Assembly: GCA_965153355.1 (NCBI GenBank) | Contig: OZ231127.1 | Span: 53,506,001 to 53,570,000 of the forward strand | DNA from: Flaccisagitta enflata | Lineage: Eukaryota > Chaetognatha > Sagittoidea > Aphragmophora | DNA: 64,000 bases | Direction of reading: 5' to 3' | Shown: one piece after another, positions 23,308 to 35,139 of the stretch | Position numbering within the stretch: position 1 is the first letter of the stretch | Layout of the letters: every line of letters begins with the position of its first letter | Program-made: the position numbers and the translations under genes | The notes under the pieces: generated by a model | What the model saw: only the letters and a program-made list of their open reading frames with translations | Told to the model about the DNA's origin: nothing | Database searches by the model: none

Positions 23308-24422
23308 TGGTTAGGGTTAGAGTTAGGGCTAGTGTTAGGGGTAGGGGTGTTTTAGGGCATAATATCTACTCGCCGATTGAAAATTTGCTCTGGCGGAATT
23401 TTCGGGAAATTCAAGTGCGACTTCATCTACAAAATTACCTAGGTTGCCCCTACTCAACTGTCCGCAACAATATTGTGACCCCGCGTCACTTGTTTTATTT
23501 GAAATCTAATTTTGGGTCTCTTTCTAACAGATTTTGTACATTGCCGTAAATATAGTTATGGCAGGGCATTGTCTATTATACATAATAGTATAGCAGATTA
23601 AAGTTTCATTTCTAAATTCCAACAAAACTATATAACCCAGATCAACTTGGCTGTTTTTTAGTCTTATATTCTCTATCCATTACACTCTTATCAGTTTTTA
23701 AGGATCAGTAAAATCTTTCTGAGACTGGGAAGTACTTAAATTTTTGCAGATTTAAGGCTGAAATTTTCTAAACATGCACTCGGTATTTCAGAAATGTCGT
23801 AAGTTTTGAAAGAGGGTAAATTTAAATCAATTTTTCGCCGGATTCTTTTGCTTTTTATCAAACTGCAGAATGTTCTTTTTTGTTTGTAACATTACTTGAC
23901 GACATCTCTCAGCTCCCTGGCGTTATAAAACCTCGGCAATGGCTCATTTTGTAGGAAATAAGTGAGCATTTGTAAATTCTTGTAATTCTAATCAAGTCTT
24001 GAATTTTTTTGCATTAACCTGACCGCTGCCATAGGTAAGGAAGCATTAGACAAAACTGGTAAAAAAGGGTTTTCCATGGAATATTTCTTCTTCAAGTGGC
24101 TCTATTATCTGAGGGGATTGAGAAAAAAGTGCCAGGTCGGTCACAAACTAAAGCTACTTAAGACTAGTTTTAAGAAAAATTAAAAAAGAAGTACTTTACA
24201 ATGAAAATTTACACAAAGAATGCAAGAAAGTGGCTCCTTTAACCAGATTTGGCTCCAAAATTGACTCCCAGCTCATAAAACTTACTCAGGATAGTGACAA
24301 TGTACTTAAAGAAATAAGAAATAAGAAATAAGAGCAATTTAAAGAAAGACTGTTCAAGTGAGAAATTTTGCCAGTTCGATAGTTCAGTTGTGACCCAGCC
24401 TGTTCCTTATGTGTTTAGAGGA
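23308..24422. repeat. Segmental duplication, copy 2
   Basis: Second copy without the foldback insertion. Scattered substitutions and a GAAATAAGAAATAAG expansion (24309-24330) distinguish it from copy 1. Confidence 0.85.
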
Positions 24423-24559
24423 CATATATGGATAAACAGACAGCAAAAAAGACAGATGTCCGTCAAGAGTAGTAATGGAGGCTCTCAGAACATGTTTGTC
24501 TCTCAGTAGATTCAGTGTAGGATCTCATTGTGGCCAAAAACAGCCGAAAATCGCGGTTT

Positions 24560-24647
24560 TTGCACAGGCGTAACGGACCGACGGACCGACCGACGGACCG
24601 ACCGACGGACGGACAGACCCTCTTATAGAGATGCGACGACGCATCTA
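24560..24647 (+). mobile_element. Helentron-like 3' end, ATGCGTCGTC subfamily
   Basis: (GACGGACC)-type tract, CTCTTATAGAG, hairpin ATGCGACGACGCAT, then CTAAAAAT. The 5' end was not identified. Same terminal type as 58706-58966. Confidence 0.6.
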
Positions 24648-25847
24648 AAAATGTATCAATACTCGCCCTAGGTTAGATTTTAGCAAGTGTCATACAGAAA
24701 GGCCAAACCAATTACGATGTGATATGTCCTTAATTTTTTTTTTGTAGTTCTAATGCTTTCAATGAAAAAGAATTGTAAAAACGTACTTTTATGATCAAAA
24801 ATTGATTTAAAAGATAAAATACATGGATTAATTTATATTCATTCGCAAAATAAACAAATTCACTGTTTGAAAAAATAAATCATTACCATTTTCTATTCTG
24901 AAGATACATTTTTATGACAGTTTTTATAAAAATGATTGACATCAGGATTGTGAAACAAATTTTTTTTTAAATCTGAGGCTGGGGCTTGTCCTTAAAATGT
25001 CTTTAGATTTTGGCAAAATTTCAGCCTCATGTCTTTATGAATTTTGTCCTTACTCAATAAAATGAGTGCAAGTCAGACGACTTGCGAAATATCCGTATAC
25101 CAATTTCATTGGCTGTGACAGCGTCCCTGCAGACCATTCAGAATGCGCAAGTGACACGCAACAAGTCAGATGACGAAATTGGAGGGAAATACAATTTACA
25201 ACTATTTCTCATCACTTAGGAGCCGTTAACAGAGACGCTGATGGAATGAAAGTCATTAAGACTTTAATCGACTATCTGAAAGCTGAAACAGACCGTCCTA
25301 CGCGTATCGCGCTCTAGTTAGTACTTGCTTCTTAAAAGTTTCATTCAACAAAACTAACCAGCATGCAGCAGTAACAAACAGATTGACAGACCAATGGACA
25401 AAAGATACAAAATGTCATACGGAACCACAAATTGTATGCTTTATATGCAGACATGCCTTAACAGCGGGTGGCGCGCTCAGGCTCTTGTCCTTATTTTAGA
25501 TATTGTTGAGTAGTAATGTTGTCAAGCTTTCATACATCATGCTACGTCAATATCGTCTGTTTGTCAGTAACATTTTTTAAACCAAAAACGGTTTTTTTTT
25601 GCTGTCCCTGTCTATTTTTTTTTCTAGAAAAAAGAAAACCTTTCCAACTTGTCGACCATTCTTGCTAGTCAGCGTCGACACGGAAAAAGAGGAGGAGCCA
25701 TTTAACGAAAAACATTCCATCCCGGCCTGTCGATTCAATACAATGGAACATAAACAATTATGACTTGGACAACATTACATCATTACATCATCGTGACAAC
25801 TAGAAATAAAGTTTCCCTGCGGAACCGCTTCCTTATTAGATGTAACT
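24648..25847. other. Upstream region of the ankyrin-repeat gene
   Basis: 24970-25068 is the inverted terminus of the CACTCTTTTTATTGAGTAAG mariner-type family. The remaining part should hold the ankyrin gene promoter and 5' UTR, but no TATA box or other site could be assigned. An in-frame TGA near 25792 precedes the ATG. Confidence 0.4.
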
Positions 25848-27528
25848 ATGTCTAACCATCACACGCATCTCACCTCAGACTCAACCATTTCAGCTGAAAA
25901 AGAAGGAGAAAATGAGAACAAGCAGGATACAACCGCCAGTTTGTACACTGGAATCGATCCTCGCCATCAAGATGAATCCACATCCGGTGATATTGAAACA
26001 AGTGTTCCTTCTCAGTCACTTCAATTGCAGAATTCGTCGGATGTGCTGCGTGCAAAAGTTTCTGCCATTCGTCCAGAATTACGTGCCCGAAATCCGCCCT
26101 CACACTCACATTTCGATTCGCCAGGAAATAGCAGTTCTATAAATTCATCTTATACAGACAGTTACATTGGAACAAATTACATGGCAACTAATGTATACCA
26201 AACCAACAACCATTTCAATTTGCCAGAAAACTTATCCCAGTTCGTAACAAATGTATCACACCCATCAAATAAAAAACAAAACATTGGAGATGGAACACGG
26301 CTGGAGCCAGAAACGCCAGCGATTGAGAAGGACAATATTGTCGTGCAACAGAGCAAGAGTGGGACCAACTTGATACAGACTAGTTTGGTCATACCATTTC
26401 CCCAGATGGAGGAAAACACAAAAGTTAGGAAATCCCACAAAACAGAAAACGAGGAGACGCAATATGAGCTGAAAACCAACGAATCGATTAAGCTCCAGGT
26501 ACAAGCATTGCAGGAGGAGGCAGTACAGATATCGGGAATGGTAACGCTCTCTACCGATGCTGATGTGATTGTCGGTCTCAAAACCTCTTTTGAGAAAGAC
26601 CAACGAGGTGCTTCCTATGCAGCCAAGTTGGAGGGGCCTGAAATAGTTTCTGCCCAGTCTTCATGTTCAATCACTTGTTCAAAACCGAAAAGAGGGAAAA
26701 TGATGTGGGAAGGAAACGATGAGGATGAGTCAGATTCAGAGGTGGAACTCTCACCAGATGAAAAGGACACGAGCGAGAGGAAAAAAGAAAGTTCGTTCAC
26801 GAAAATAAAAAGATTCCTCAAAAAACCGAGTAGACAATCAAAATCCATCTCAAAATCTATGACTCTGAAAACATCGGCTGGTAGGATAAAAATGAAGAAA
26901 CAAGTAATCATAGAATATCCCAAATTTTATGCAGAAACTTACCCACTCCATGCAGCCTGTAGGCGAGGGGATGATGAACAAATTCAAGAATTGATGAACA
27001 CTCACAGTGATCAACCAAATTATGTCAACAAAAAAGACAACAAAGGACGAACTGCTTTGATGATTGCGGTTTTAGAGAATGAAGAGGACGTTGTCAATTA
27101 TCTACTTGGTCATGGCGCATCTGCTGATATTCCTGACAAAACTGGACAAAGCTGCCTCATAGCCGCGGCACGCGCTGGATCCATCCAGCTAGTACGAAAA
27201 TTCATCGGATTGGGGGTTGATATAGATCACACCGACGAAAATGACGATACTGCGTTGTTGTTGTCAATTGAAGAAGGTCAAGAAGTTATTGTCAAAGAAC
27301 TGTGTGCTGCTGGAGCTAATGTCAATCTACATATAGGTGACAGATGCGTCATGCGAAAAGCATTAAACTTGAATAGCATTACGAAGAAAAAAAGAATAGT
27401 AAAAAATCTCCTTGATCATGGTTACGACAGGAGCTGGATGGATTCCAATGGCCTCACATTGATACAATGGGCAACGAAACTGAGGAAGAGGAAAGGAGTT
27501 CGCGACTTGATAAAACAATATGTACCCG
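25848..27528 (+). CDS. Ankyrin-repeat protein, large first coding exon (possible fusion partner of the PTOV exons)
   Basis: 1681 bp from ATG to donor CCCG|GTAAGT, ending in phase 1 (560 codons plus G). An in-frame stop lies 56 bp upstream and there is no earlier ATG. Residues 1-360 are Ser/Thr/Asn/Glu-rich and probably disordered, with an acidic patch (GNDEDESDSEVELSPDEKD, about 289-307) followed by a Lys/Ser-rich basic stretch (about 310-350). From about 364 come ankyrin-type repeats: YPLHAACRRGDDEQIQELM, KGRTALMIAVLENEEDVVNY, TGQSCLIAAARAGSIQLVRK, NDDTALLLSIEEGQEVIVKE, then two weaker ones ending at KQYVP. Ankyrin repeats mediate protein binding; no specific orthologue is recognised. If the exon is spliced to 29090 the protein ends after DFP. 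If spliced to 32352 it continues in frame into the PTOV domain. Confidence 0.85.
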
Positions 27529-27570
27529 GTAAGTACTCGATAAACAAAAGATGACCTTCATAGTTAACGC

Positions 27571-28329
27571 TGTCGGGTAGTCCGCAGGCCGCGGAGCCAA
27601 AACATATACAGTTGAACAACTTGAACCCCGCAATAACGGATGTCAAGGGACTAAACCAGACATAAACTGCTTTTTTAAATCTTTAAATCTTAATTAATCT
27701 AACCAGACATAAACCAGGCTTAATAAGCCTTAAACTTGGCTAAAACCAGGCTTAAACCAGGCTTTAACCAGGCTTTAACCAGGCACAAACCAGACTTAAG
27801 CCAGACTTAAACCACACTTAAACCAGACTTAAATCAGACTTAGACTAGACCTAAACCAGACTTAAACCAGCCTTAAACCAGACTTAAAATGCCGAAAAAT
27901 GACTAAGAATAAGACGCAGAGCCAGATCGGACGAGCACTTTCCATTCACCTGTCGGGTAGTCCGCAGGCCGCGGAGCCAAAACATATACAGTTGAACAAC
28001 TTGAACCCCGCAATAACGGATGTCAAGGGACTAAACCAGACATAAACTGCTTTTTTAAATCTTTAAATCTTAATTAATCTAACCAGACATAAACCAGGCT
28101 TAATAAGCCTTAAACTTGGCTAAAACCAGGCTTAAACCAGGCTTTAACAGGCTTTAACCAGGCACAAACCAGACTTAAGCCAGACTTAAACCACACTTAA
28201 ACCAGACTTAAATCAGACTTAGACTAGACCTAAACCAGACTTAAACCAGCCTTAAACCAGACTTAAAATGCCGAAAAATGACTAAGAATAAGACGCAGAG
28301 CCAGATCGGACGAGCACTTTCCATTCACA
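27571..28329. repeat. 380-bp direct tandem duplication with CCAGACTTAAA core
   Basis: The block starting TGTCGGGTAGTCCGCAGGCC at 27571 repeats at 27951, differing by about one base deletion in what I could compare. Inside is an 11-bp-type minisatellite (AACCAGACTTA). It begins about 40 bp past the ankyrin exon donor. Confidence 0.92.
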
Positions 28330-29498
28330 CCTTTCTATGGGCTGTTGCGATTTTTTTTCACGTATGTGATCATATCATGAGTGTGGTCACATATCATATT
28401 AATGCTATCTCATACCTCGATAGTCAAAAATGAGTAACAGGCTCGAGTAATGACGTTTTATGGGTGAAAATCGCTGAGAAAATGGCCATAAAAGAAGGAA
28501 AATGAGTTCCCTGGCCTGTATTATTAATGAAGTTGTTGAAACAATCTGACAAAACCAACGCTTCCGGTATAAAAACAATGGAACGTATAACCAATCCTAG
28601 GTTTTTTTTCACTACAAAAAAAATCTGGCGGCTTTAGGGGCAAAAGTATGCTCATAAAAAAAATTCTGAAGTGAAGATGTCATGGTGACCTTCAGAAATT
28701 GATTATTAGTACAATTTTTGTAATATTATCTAAAATAGCTATCAAACAAGCAACAAGTGGGGATTTTTTTTGTAGAATTAGTATAAATATATGTCATAGA
28801 GTATTGTTACTCAGATTTGACCGACGGGGAGCTTTTTTTATATGCTAAATCGATTTTCAGAGTGAGGTTCTCACTCTTTATCAAGGTTTTGAAAATATTA
28901 TTTTTATTTTTGAGAATTAAAAATAGCAAAATTAAAGAAAAAACTAACTTTTCTAAAAACATACCGGCCTTGGTATGATAAATAGCTAGCCTGGTATGTT
29001 TTTGTTTTTTTCATTTTTTCATTTTTTATGCAAATTTTTAATTCTCAATGAATTAATTGTGTCATCTTTTTTCTTCATTTTTTCTTCAGATTTTCCTTGA
29101 AATCGGCGAAGATTGCCAGACAAAAGACAAACATATCGGGTTTAACCTTAGTCGTAGGGGAGTGAGTAGGGACATTATCAAGGCTGGACATGGGTCATTT
29201 AAAGAAAAAGTACATTGGGCAGGGGCGGTAGCATATTCTAGCAGAGGCAGAAATTTGCTGAAATCATTGATTTTCCAACCCCCTAAAAAAGTTTCAACAG
29301 ATCACAAACACAAAATTACAAAAAACTTGTACCCCATGCAGATATGTATGAATGTATGAATGAATGTGTAAATGAATGAATGAACATATAAATGAATGAA
29401 TGAATGAATAACTGAAAGACAGGACGAGTGAATGAATGAATGACTAAATCAATCAATCAACACAAGAGGGCACGAGAAGCAGGAGAGAACTCAATATC
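28330..29498. other. AT-rich stretch with a possible alternative terminal exon at 29090
   Basis: A strong-looking acceptor (T-rich tract ending TTCTTCAG, 29088-29089) is present. Joined to the ankyrin donor it gives D-F-P-stop. The open frame 29057-29359 uses another phase and has no recognised domain. The downstream part carries (GAAT)n-like repeats. Confidence 0.35.
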
Positions 29499-29722
29499 TT
29501 GTCGCGTACGGGTGGGCAGGGTTATTTAAGCTAAAAGCCCAAAGCATTTAGGCAGGAGCGTTAAGACCCGGGAGACCAGCCTTTGGGATAGCAGGCAGCA
29601 AAAAGAACACATGTGCGCATGAAAATGTTCAATTTCACCTGAAAATAAGGATCGGAAAATCAAAAAAAAAATGGGAATGGACAGATCAGCACTGCAAGTT
29701 CTAAAATCGCGTGTCCGCAACT
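29499..29722 (+). mobile_element. Helentron-like element followed head-to-tail by another 5' end
   Basis: 5' part GTCGCGTACGGGTGGGCAGG (about 29500), 3' end ATCGCGTGTCCGCAACTAAA (about 29706). Immediately after comes AACAAGCCCAGCAGGCC and ATCGCGTGC, the 5' signature of another copy. Confidence 0.5.
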
Positions 29723-30261
29723 AAAAACAAGCCCAGCAGGCCAACAATCGCGTGCTCCGTTTTACAACTGCACACACATATATACAATCTGCTGCCTTCC
29801 TTCCTTCCTCTCGTCCATCCTTCGTCCACCCTTCCTCCCTCCCTACCTCTCTCTCATCCTTCTTTCTCCTCTTTCCTTACTTCCTTTGGAAACTACTGAT
29901 TTTACCTTAGAAATTAAATACCAAAAAAATCAATACCTTATGAATGTGACTAAGGGACTGGCGGATAGAGGGATCAACTGAGCAACGAGTCTCTGTCTGT
30001 CTGTCCGTGGGGAAACAAGGGTTTTGGACGCGATTTGCTCATATTAGAGAGGAAAGAGTCCTTTCTTATTCTTTTTGAGCAGCGGCACCGAAGGGATTGA
30101 TGACCTGAGGGGAATTTTCTCCTCCTCTTCCTTCTCCTCTTTCTCCGTACCCCCCCCCACCTCCAGGCCCATATCTCTGCCGGGTACCACTGACCATCTA
30201 ACGCTTTTGTGACTATTTTTTCTCTTTTTTTTCATTCCTTTTTTTAGTTCTTCCTTTTCTT
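29723..30261. other. Pyrimidine-rich gene-less stretch
   Basis: CTTCCTTCC/CCTCC-rich DNA at 29795-29885 and CTTCCTCT-rich DNA at 30120-30150. No gene seen. Confidence 0.4.
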
Positions 30262-30540
30262 TAGTTGCAGACACCTCTATAAGGGCTCTGTCCTCTTGAA
30301 TGAATGAATGAATGAATGAATGAATGAATGAATGAATGAATGAATAAATGAATGAATGAATGAATGAATGAATGAACAAATGAATGAATGAATGAATGAA
30401 TGAATGAATGAATGAAAAAATGAATGAACAAATGAATGAACAAACAAACTAACAAACAAACAAACAAACAAACTAACAAACTAACAAACAAACAAACGAA
30501 TGAATGAACGAATAAACAAACTAATAAATGAAGTGATGAC
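30262..30540 (-). repeat. (GAAT)n/(AAAC)n array beside a Helentron-like 3' end
   Basis: TTAGTTGCAGACACCTCTAT at 30262 is an inverted terminal signature, followed by CTGTCC and then (GAAT)n to about 30440 and (AAAC)n to about 30500. Ile/His/Ser-rich minus-strand frames are artefacts. Confidence 0.65.
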
Positions 30541-31140
30541 TAACCATGAAGAAAATGCAAGGATGAATCAAAAATCTGATATGGTCATCATTCTTATGGA
30601 AGATAATGTCAGGAGGAATGAACGAATGAAAGATTTGATTGATGGATTCAAAGATGAATGAATAGTAAAAAATATGATTGAATTTAAGATAAATTAATGA
30701 ATGATACATAAGAGAGATTTTGATGCTATGGTACGAATGAAAAAAAAGTCAAGTCTTTTCTTGATTAGGTTGAGAAAACAAATCATGGAAATTTGCATAA
30801 ATGAATGAATTTATGTGTGATAAAGTGAATGAATTTGTAGAAAATAAATGAATTTTACTTGAATGCCATATGACACTTACGCAGTATCGATCATTGATGA
30901 AATTACAACAAATTATTGAAAAGTTCTGTGATTTTCCCCCAACAGTCCATACTTATATGAAATATCAGTTTTTAGTAATATTTAGCTTAAAAATCAATAT
31001 TTTGCATCAATTCTTTTTGCAATGTGATCAGTATACAATGCCTATTGATAATCAAAAGCCGATTTGCTTCAAGTCAACGATCCATTTTTTGACCCATTTG
31101 GCTGGAATCTGCCTGGCTTTTCTTGCTCTGCGTCATAACT
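30541..31140. other. Gene-less AT-rich stretch
   Basis: Scattered GAATGAAT units; nothing coding recognised. Confidence 0.4.
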
Positions 31141-31505
31141 TAAAATGACTTACCATGAAAAAATTACAAAAATGACAAAAAATGTCAATATGACTTAGTG
31201 TGACATAAATTGACTTGAAATGACACAAAATGACTTGAAAGGACACAAGATTATTTATGATCACTGAAACTGACTTAAAATGACTAATTATTGACAAAAA
31301 ATGACAAATAATGACAAAATTACTTAATCGACTGAAAATGACTAAAATTGACTGAAAAATGTCTAAAAATGACTTAGCATGTCTTAAAATGGCTTAAAAT
31401 GGCTTAAAATGACTAAGAATTCCGGAAAATGACTGAAAATGACGAAAAAAGCGAGATCGACCGACCAGCAGAGCAGGTCATAGAGTTGCGTGCACGCGAC
31501 CAAAA
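31141..31505 (+). mobile_element. Helentron-like 3' portion with ATGACTTAAA minisatellite
   Basis: 10-11-bp repeats (AAAATGACTTA) to about 31440, then GACCGACC, CATAGAG and hairpin GTTGCGTGCACGCGAC with CAAAAA. The 5' terminus was not found. Confidence 0.6.
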
Positions 31506-31564
31506 ACCACTTGCATTTCAAAAATGCGTTACATTTTTACTTCAAATTTTAATCATTTTGTGTA

Positions 31565-32349
<785 letters not shown>

Positions 32350-32351
32350 AG

Positions 32352-32582
32352 GTGGTGAAGGAGAACACATGAACCCTAATTCGATTCCGACATCTGTATC
32401 GAATCCTAACAACCTGCCTGATATACAACAACCGACCTCCTCGATATCCTCGATGATGCCGCCGTCGTCGGTTGCGTCTGAGGCGGCCCTTCCCAACGTC
32501 AATCCCTCCGCCAACGCTTCAGAAAATGATGAGAGGATCATCATCTGGAATGGCACGCTCGAGTGGCAAGAATTAGTAAAAG
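32352..32582 (+). CDS. MED25: MED25-like PTOV gene: Ser/Pro/Asn-rich linker and start of PTOV domain
   Basis: 231 bp. Acceptor AG at 32350-32351, right after the TC microsatellite; donor AAAG|GTGACG. It enters with 2 nt completing a codon and exits in phase 1. Low-complexity Asn/Pro/Ser residues ([20 protein letters not shown] and following) lead into [12 protein letters not shown], matching the conserved W-x-G-x-L-E-W-Q-E start of the Mediator subunit 25 PTOV (activator-interacting) domain. The linker resembles the disordered region before this domain in MED25. The N-terminal von Willebrand A domain of MED25 was not found in the window. ATG at 32369 could also serve as a start. Confidence 0.82.
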
Positions 32583-32616
32583 GTGACGAGCGAGGTTGAC
32601 AGTATAGTACAATATA

Positions 32617-34492
32617 CAGTAGATCTCGTCTAGACTTGAGATGACGGGGGCAAGCATCGTGGAAAAACGAATGAAGTAAGGGGAGCGATATTTGGATGAT
32701 TGGATCATAGACTAATCAAACGATGCTTAATTCCCCATGATAGCTGGTTGCCATGGAAACACATTTCCATGTATTCTAACAAGGCCAACACCTATAAGTC
32801 GCGTGCAAGACAAAAATAACTGAACTGACCTGACTACTTATTGTACCTTTTTATCGAAAATCAGACTTAAAGGCAACCCAAAACAGACCCAAACCAGACT
32901 CAAACCAGACTCAAACCAGACTCAAACCAGACTCAAACCAGACTCAAACCAGACTCAAACCAGAATTAAACCAGACCGAAACCAGATTTTAATCAGACAT
33001 AAACCAGACATAAACCAGACATAAACCAGACATAAACCAGACATAAACCAGATTTAAGCCAGACTCAAACCAGACTCAAACCAGACTCAAACCAGACTCA
33101 AACCAGACTCAAACCAGACTCAAACCAGACTCAAACCAGACTCAAACCAGAGTTAAACAAGATCGAAACCAGGCTCAAACCAGGCTCAAACCAGAATCAA
33201 ACCAGACTCAAACCAGACTCAAACCAGACTCAAACCCGACTCAAACCAGACTCAAACCAGACTCAAACCAGAATTAAACCAAACCAAAACCAGACCAAAA
33301 CCAGACAGAAACCAGACCTAAATCAGACCTAAATCAAACATAAACCAGACAAAAACCAGACATACACCAGACCCAAACCAGACCTAACCCAGACCTAAAC
33401 CAGACATAAATCAGACATGAACCAGTCTTAAACCAAGCTAAAACCAGACTTAAACCAGACTTACACCAGACTTAAACCAGACTTTAACCAGACTTACACC
33501 ATCCTTATCTTTAATACCATCTTAACCAGCAGACTTAAACCATTAGACCAGCAGACTTAAACCATTAAATTTAAACCAGCAGACTTAAACCAGCAGACTT
33601 AAACTAGCAGATTTAAACCAGCAGACTTTAACCAGCAGACTTAACCCATTAGATTTAAACCAGCAGACTTAAACCAGCAGATTTAAACCAGCAGATTTAA
33701 ACCAGCAGATTTTGACCATCAGACTTTACCCAGCAGACTTTAACCAGCAGACTTTAACCAGCAGACTTCAACCAAAAATGACCAAAATTGACCAAAATTG
33801 ACCAAAAATGACCAAAATTGACCAAAAATGACCAAAAATGACCAAAAATGATTGAAAATAATCAAAAACTACCAAAATGAGCAAAACAACCAAAATGACC
33901 AAAATGACAAAAAATGACCAAAAAGGACCAAAAATGACTAAAAGCAACCAATAGTTCTCAATAACAACAAAAAAATGACTCAAAATAACTCCAGACGACC
34001 CAAAAAGACGAAAAAAAGCAAAGTGTTACCGACCGACCGACGGACGGACCGACGGAGCGGGTTGTAGAGTCGCGTGCTCGCGACTAAGAATATCAATATT
34101 TTGAGAGGTTTTTTTTTGGAACATTACTGATTATCAAATTTGCTACAACTTTCCCACAGTATGTTCTGTAAGAATGTCGCTCATTTCGCCATTGCTAGGG
34201 AGCGTATCCATGTGTGACAACCCCTAGCAACCAGTAAACGAGCGACATTCTTACTGAACATACTGTGGGAATGTTGTAGCAAATTTGATTTTGAAAATTG
34301 TTCCCTCAAAAAATTTCTCAAAATGTTGATATTTTAAAGAAAATACATAGAAATGCGTTTCCATGGCAACCAGCTATCATAGGCAATAAAGCATCTCTTC
34401 ATTAGTCTATGTTTCAAATATCATTCCCCTAGTTTTACTTGTTTTTATACAATGCTTGCCCCTGTTATCTCAAGTCTAGACGAGATCTACTG
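32617..34492. mobile_element. Mariner-type foldback filling the PTOV gene intron
   Basis: Ends TA-CAGTAGATCTCGTCTAGAC and the inverse with TA at 34493-34494. Arms match around a centre near 34205 (GGTTGCCATGGAAAC on the left, GTTTCCATGGCAACC on the right). A Helentron-like element (32778-34087) is nested in the left arm. It begins 34 bp after one splice donor and ends 94 bp before the next exon. Confidence 0.82.
32778..34087 (+). mobile_element. Helentron-like element with long CCAGACTCAAA minisatellite
   Basis: AACAAGGCCAACACCTATA, 5' repeat AGTCGCGTGC (32797-32806), about 900 bp of 11-bp AACCAGACTCA repeats, a CAGCAGACTTAAACC variant, then ACCAAAATTG repeats, GACCGACGGACC, GTTGTAGAG and hairpin GTCGCGTGCTCGCGAC with TAA. 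The right arm of the host mariner element gives the approximate pre-insertion sequence. Confidence 0.8.
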
Positions 34493-34586
34493 TACGTTAT
34501 GATATCGATCTATCGATGATGGTAGTGTCACATGACGCCTAATTCTGTATTGACCACTACATTCTGTCGTGCATCCGGTGACTCAG

Positions 34587-34723
34587 GTGGGCCTACGACT
34601 GGTGCAAAAGTGAGCAAGACGCTTATGTGTCACGCCTCCGTTCTGCGAACGATCTCGACGAACGATCTCAACGCCGACGATAAATGGCCCAAGCATCTTA
34701 TCATGCAGCTCATTCCGCGGTCG
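34587..34723 (+). CDS. MED25: MED25-like PTOV gene: second PTOV exon
   Basis: 137 bp, acceptor CTCAG, donor TCG|GTTCGT, phase 1 in and 0 out. Encodes GPTTGAKVSKTLMCHASVLR, then TISTNDLNADDKWPKHLIMQ and LIPRS. WPKxLIMQLIP is a signature of MED25/PTOV1 domains (human WPQKLIMQLIP). Joined to the flanking exons, spacing through LIPRS-LLSPLRPF matches the family without gaps in the segment I compared. Confidence 0.85.
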
Positions 34724-34850
34724 GTTCGTTGGGATATAGGGGAATAAGGGGATCATTCATGATTGGTCGTTTTATGACTGGATGATTCATTAGAGTCCTC
34801 ACATTCCTCTTCCTTAGTCAATCATCTAGTTTCTTATCTTTCTCGACCAT

Positions 34851-34911
34851 TTAAAGTGCGTCCTCGCACTTCTGTAAGAGGTCATGTCCGTCCGTTGGTT
34901 GGTCTGTGTGG
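34851..34911 (-). mobile_element. Helentron-like hairpin terminus
   Basis: AGTGCGTCCTCGCACTTCTG followed by TAAGAGG and GTCCGTCCGTTGG, the inverted 3' terminal signature, abutting a retroelement fragment. Confidence 0.5.
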
Positions 34912-35122
34912 AGCCCATGGCTGGAGACGGACATTAAGAGGCTGGGGAAGATACAAGAACGCCTTGTTAGAATGATTTCGGACCTACGCGGTGAAACATA
35001 CGAAGACAACCTGAGAGACGCTGGTCGCTGGTCTAACAACGCTAAAAGAGAGACGAGAAAGAGGTGATGCCATTCAAACGTTGAAAGTCATAAAAGGGTT
35101 CTGCAAAGTGACAACCAACAGG
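34912..35122 (+). pseudogene. Non-LTR reverse transcriptase C-terminal fragment
   Basis: Reads WSPWLETDIKRLGKIQERLV and RMISDLRGETYEDNLRDAG, then after a frame change LTTLKERRERGDAIQTLKVI and KGFCKVTTNR. The pattern (Y.xxL...L.L..LxxRRxRGDxIxxxK) is typical of jockey/CR1-type RT tails. Broken by a frameshift and 5' truncated. Confidence 0.75.
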
Positions 35123-35139
35123 TGACGCGGCGTCACAAT

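Noticed and set aside
25870-26923. Minus-strand frames within the ankyrin exon
   Set aside because: Antisense shadows; the plus frame has ankyrin motifs and splice signals.
29057-29359. 100-residue frame taken at first as the next ankyrin-gene exon
   Set aside because: Its frame does not fit the phase-1 ankyrin donor; in the correct phase the exon stops after two codons.
32870-33770. CRISPR-like regular direct repeats (also 27660-27900 and 36700-37640)
   Set aside because: Contiguous 10-11-bp tandem repeats without unique spacers, in a eukaryotic transposon core.
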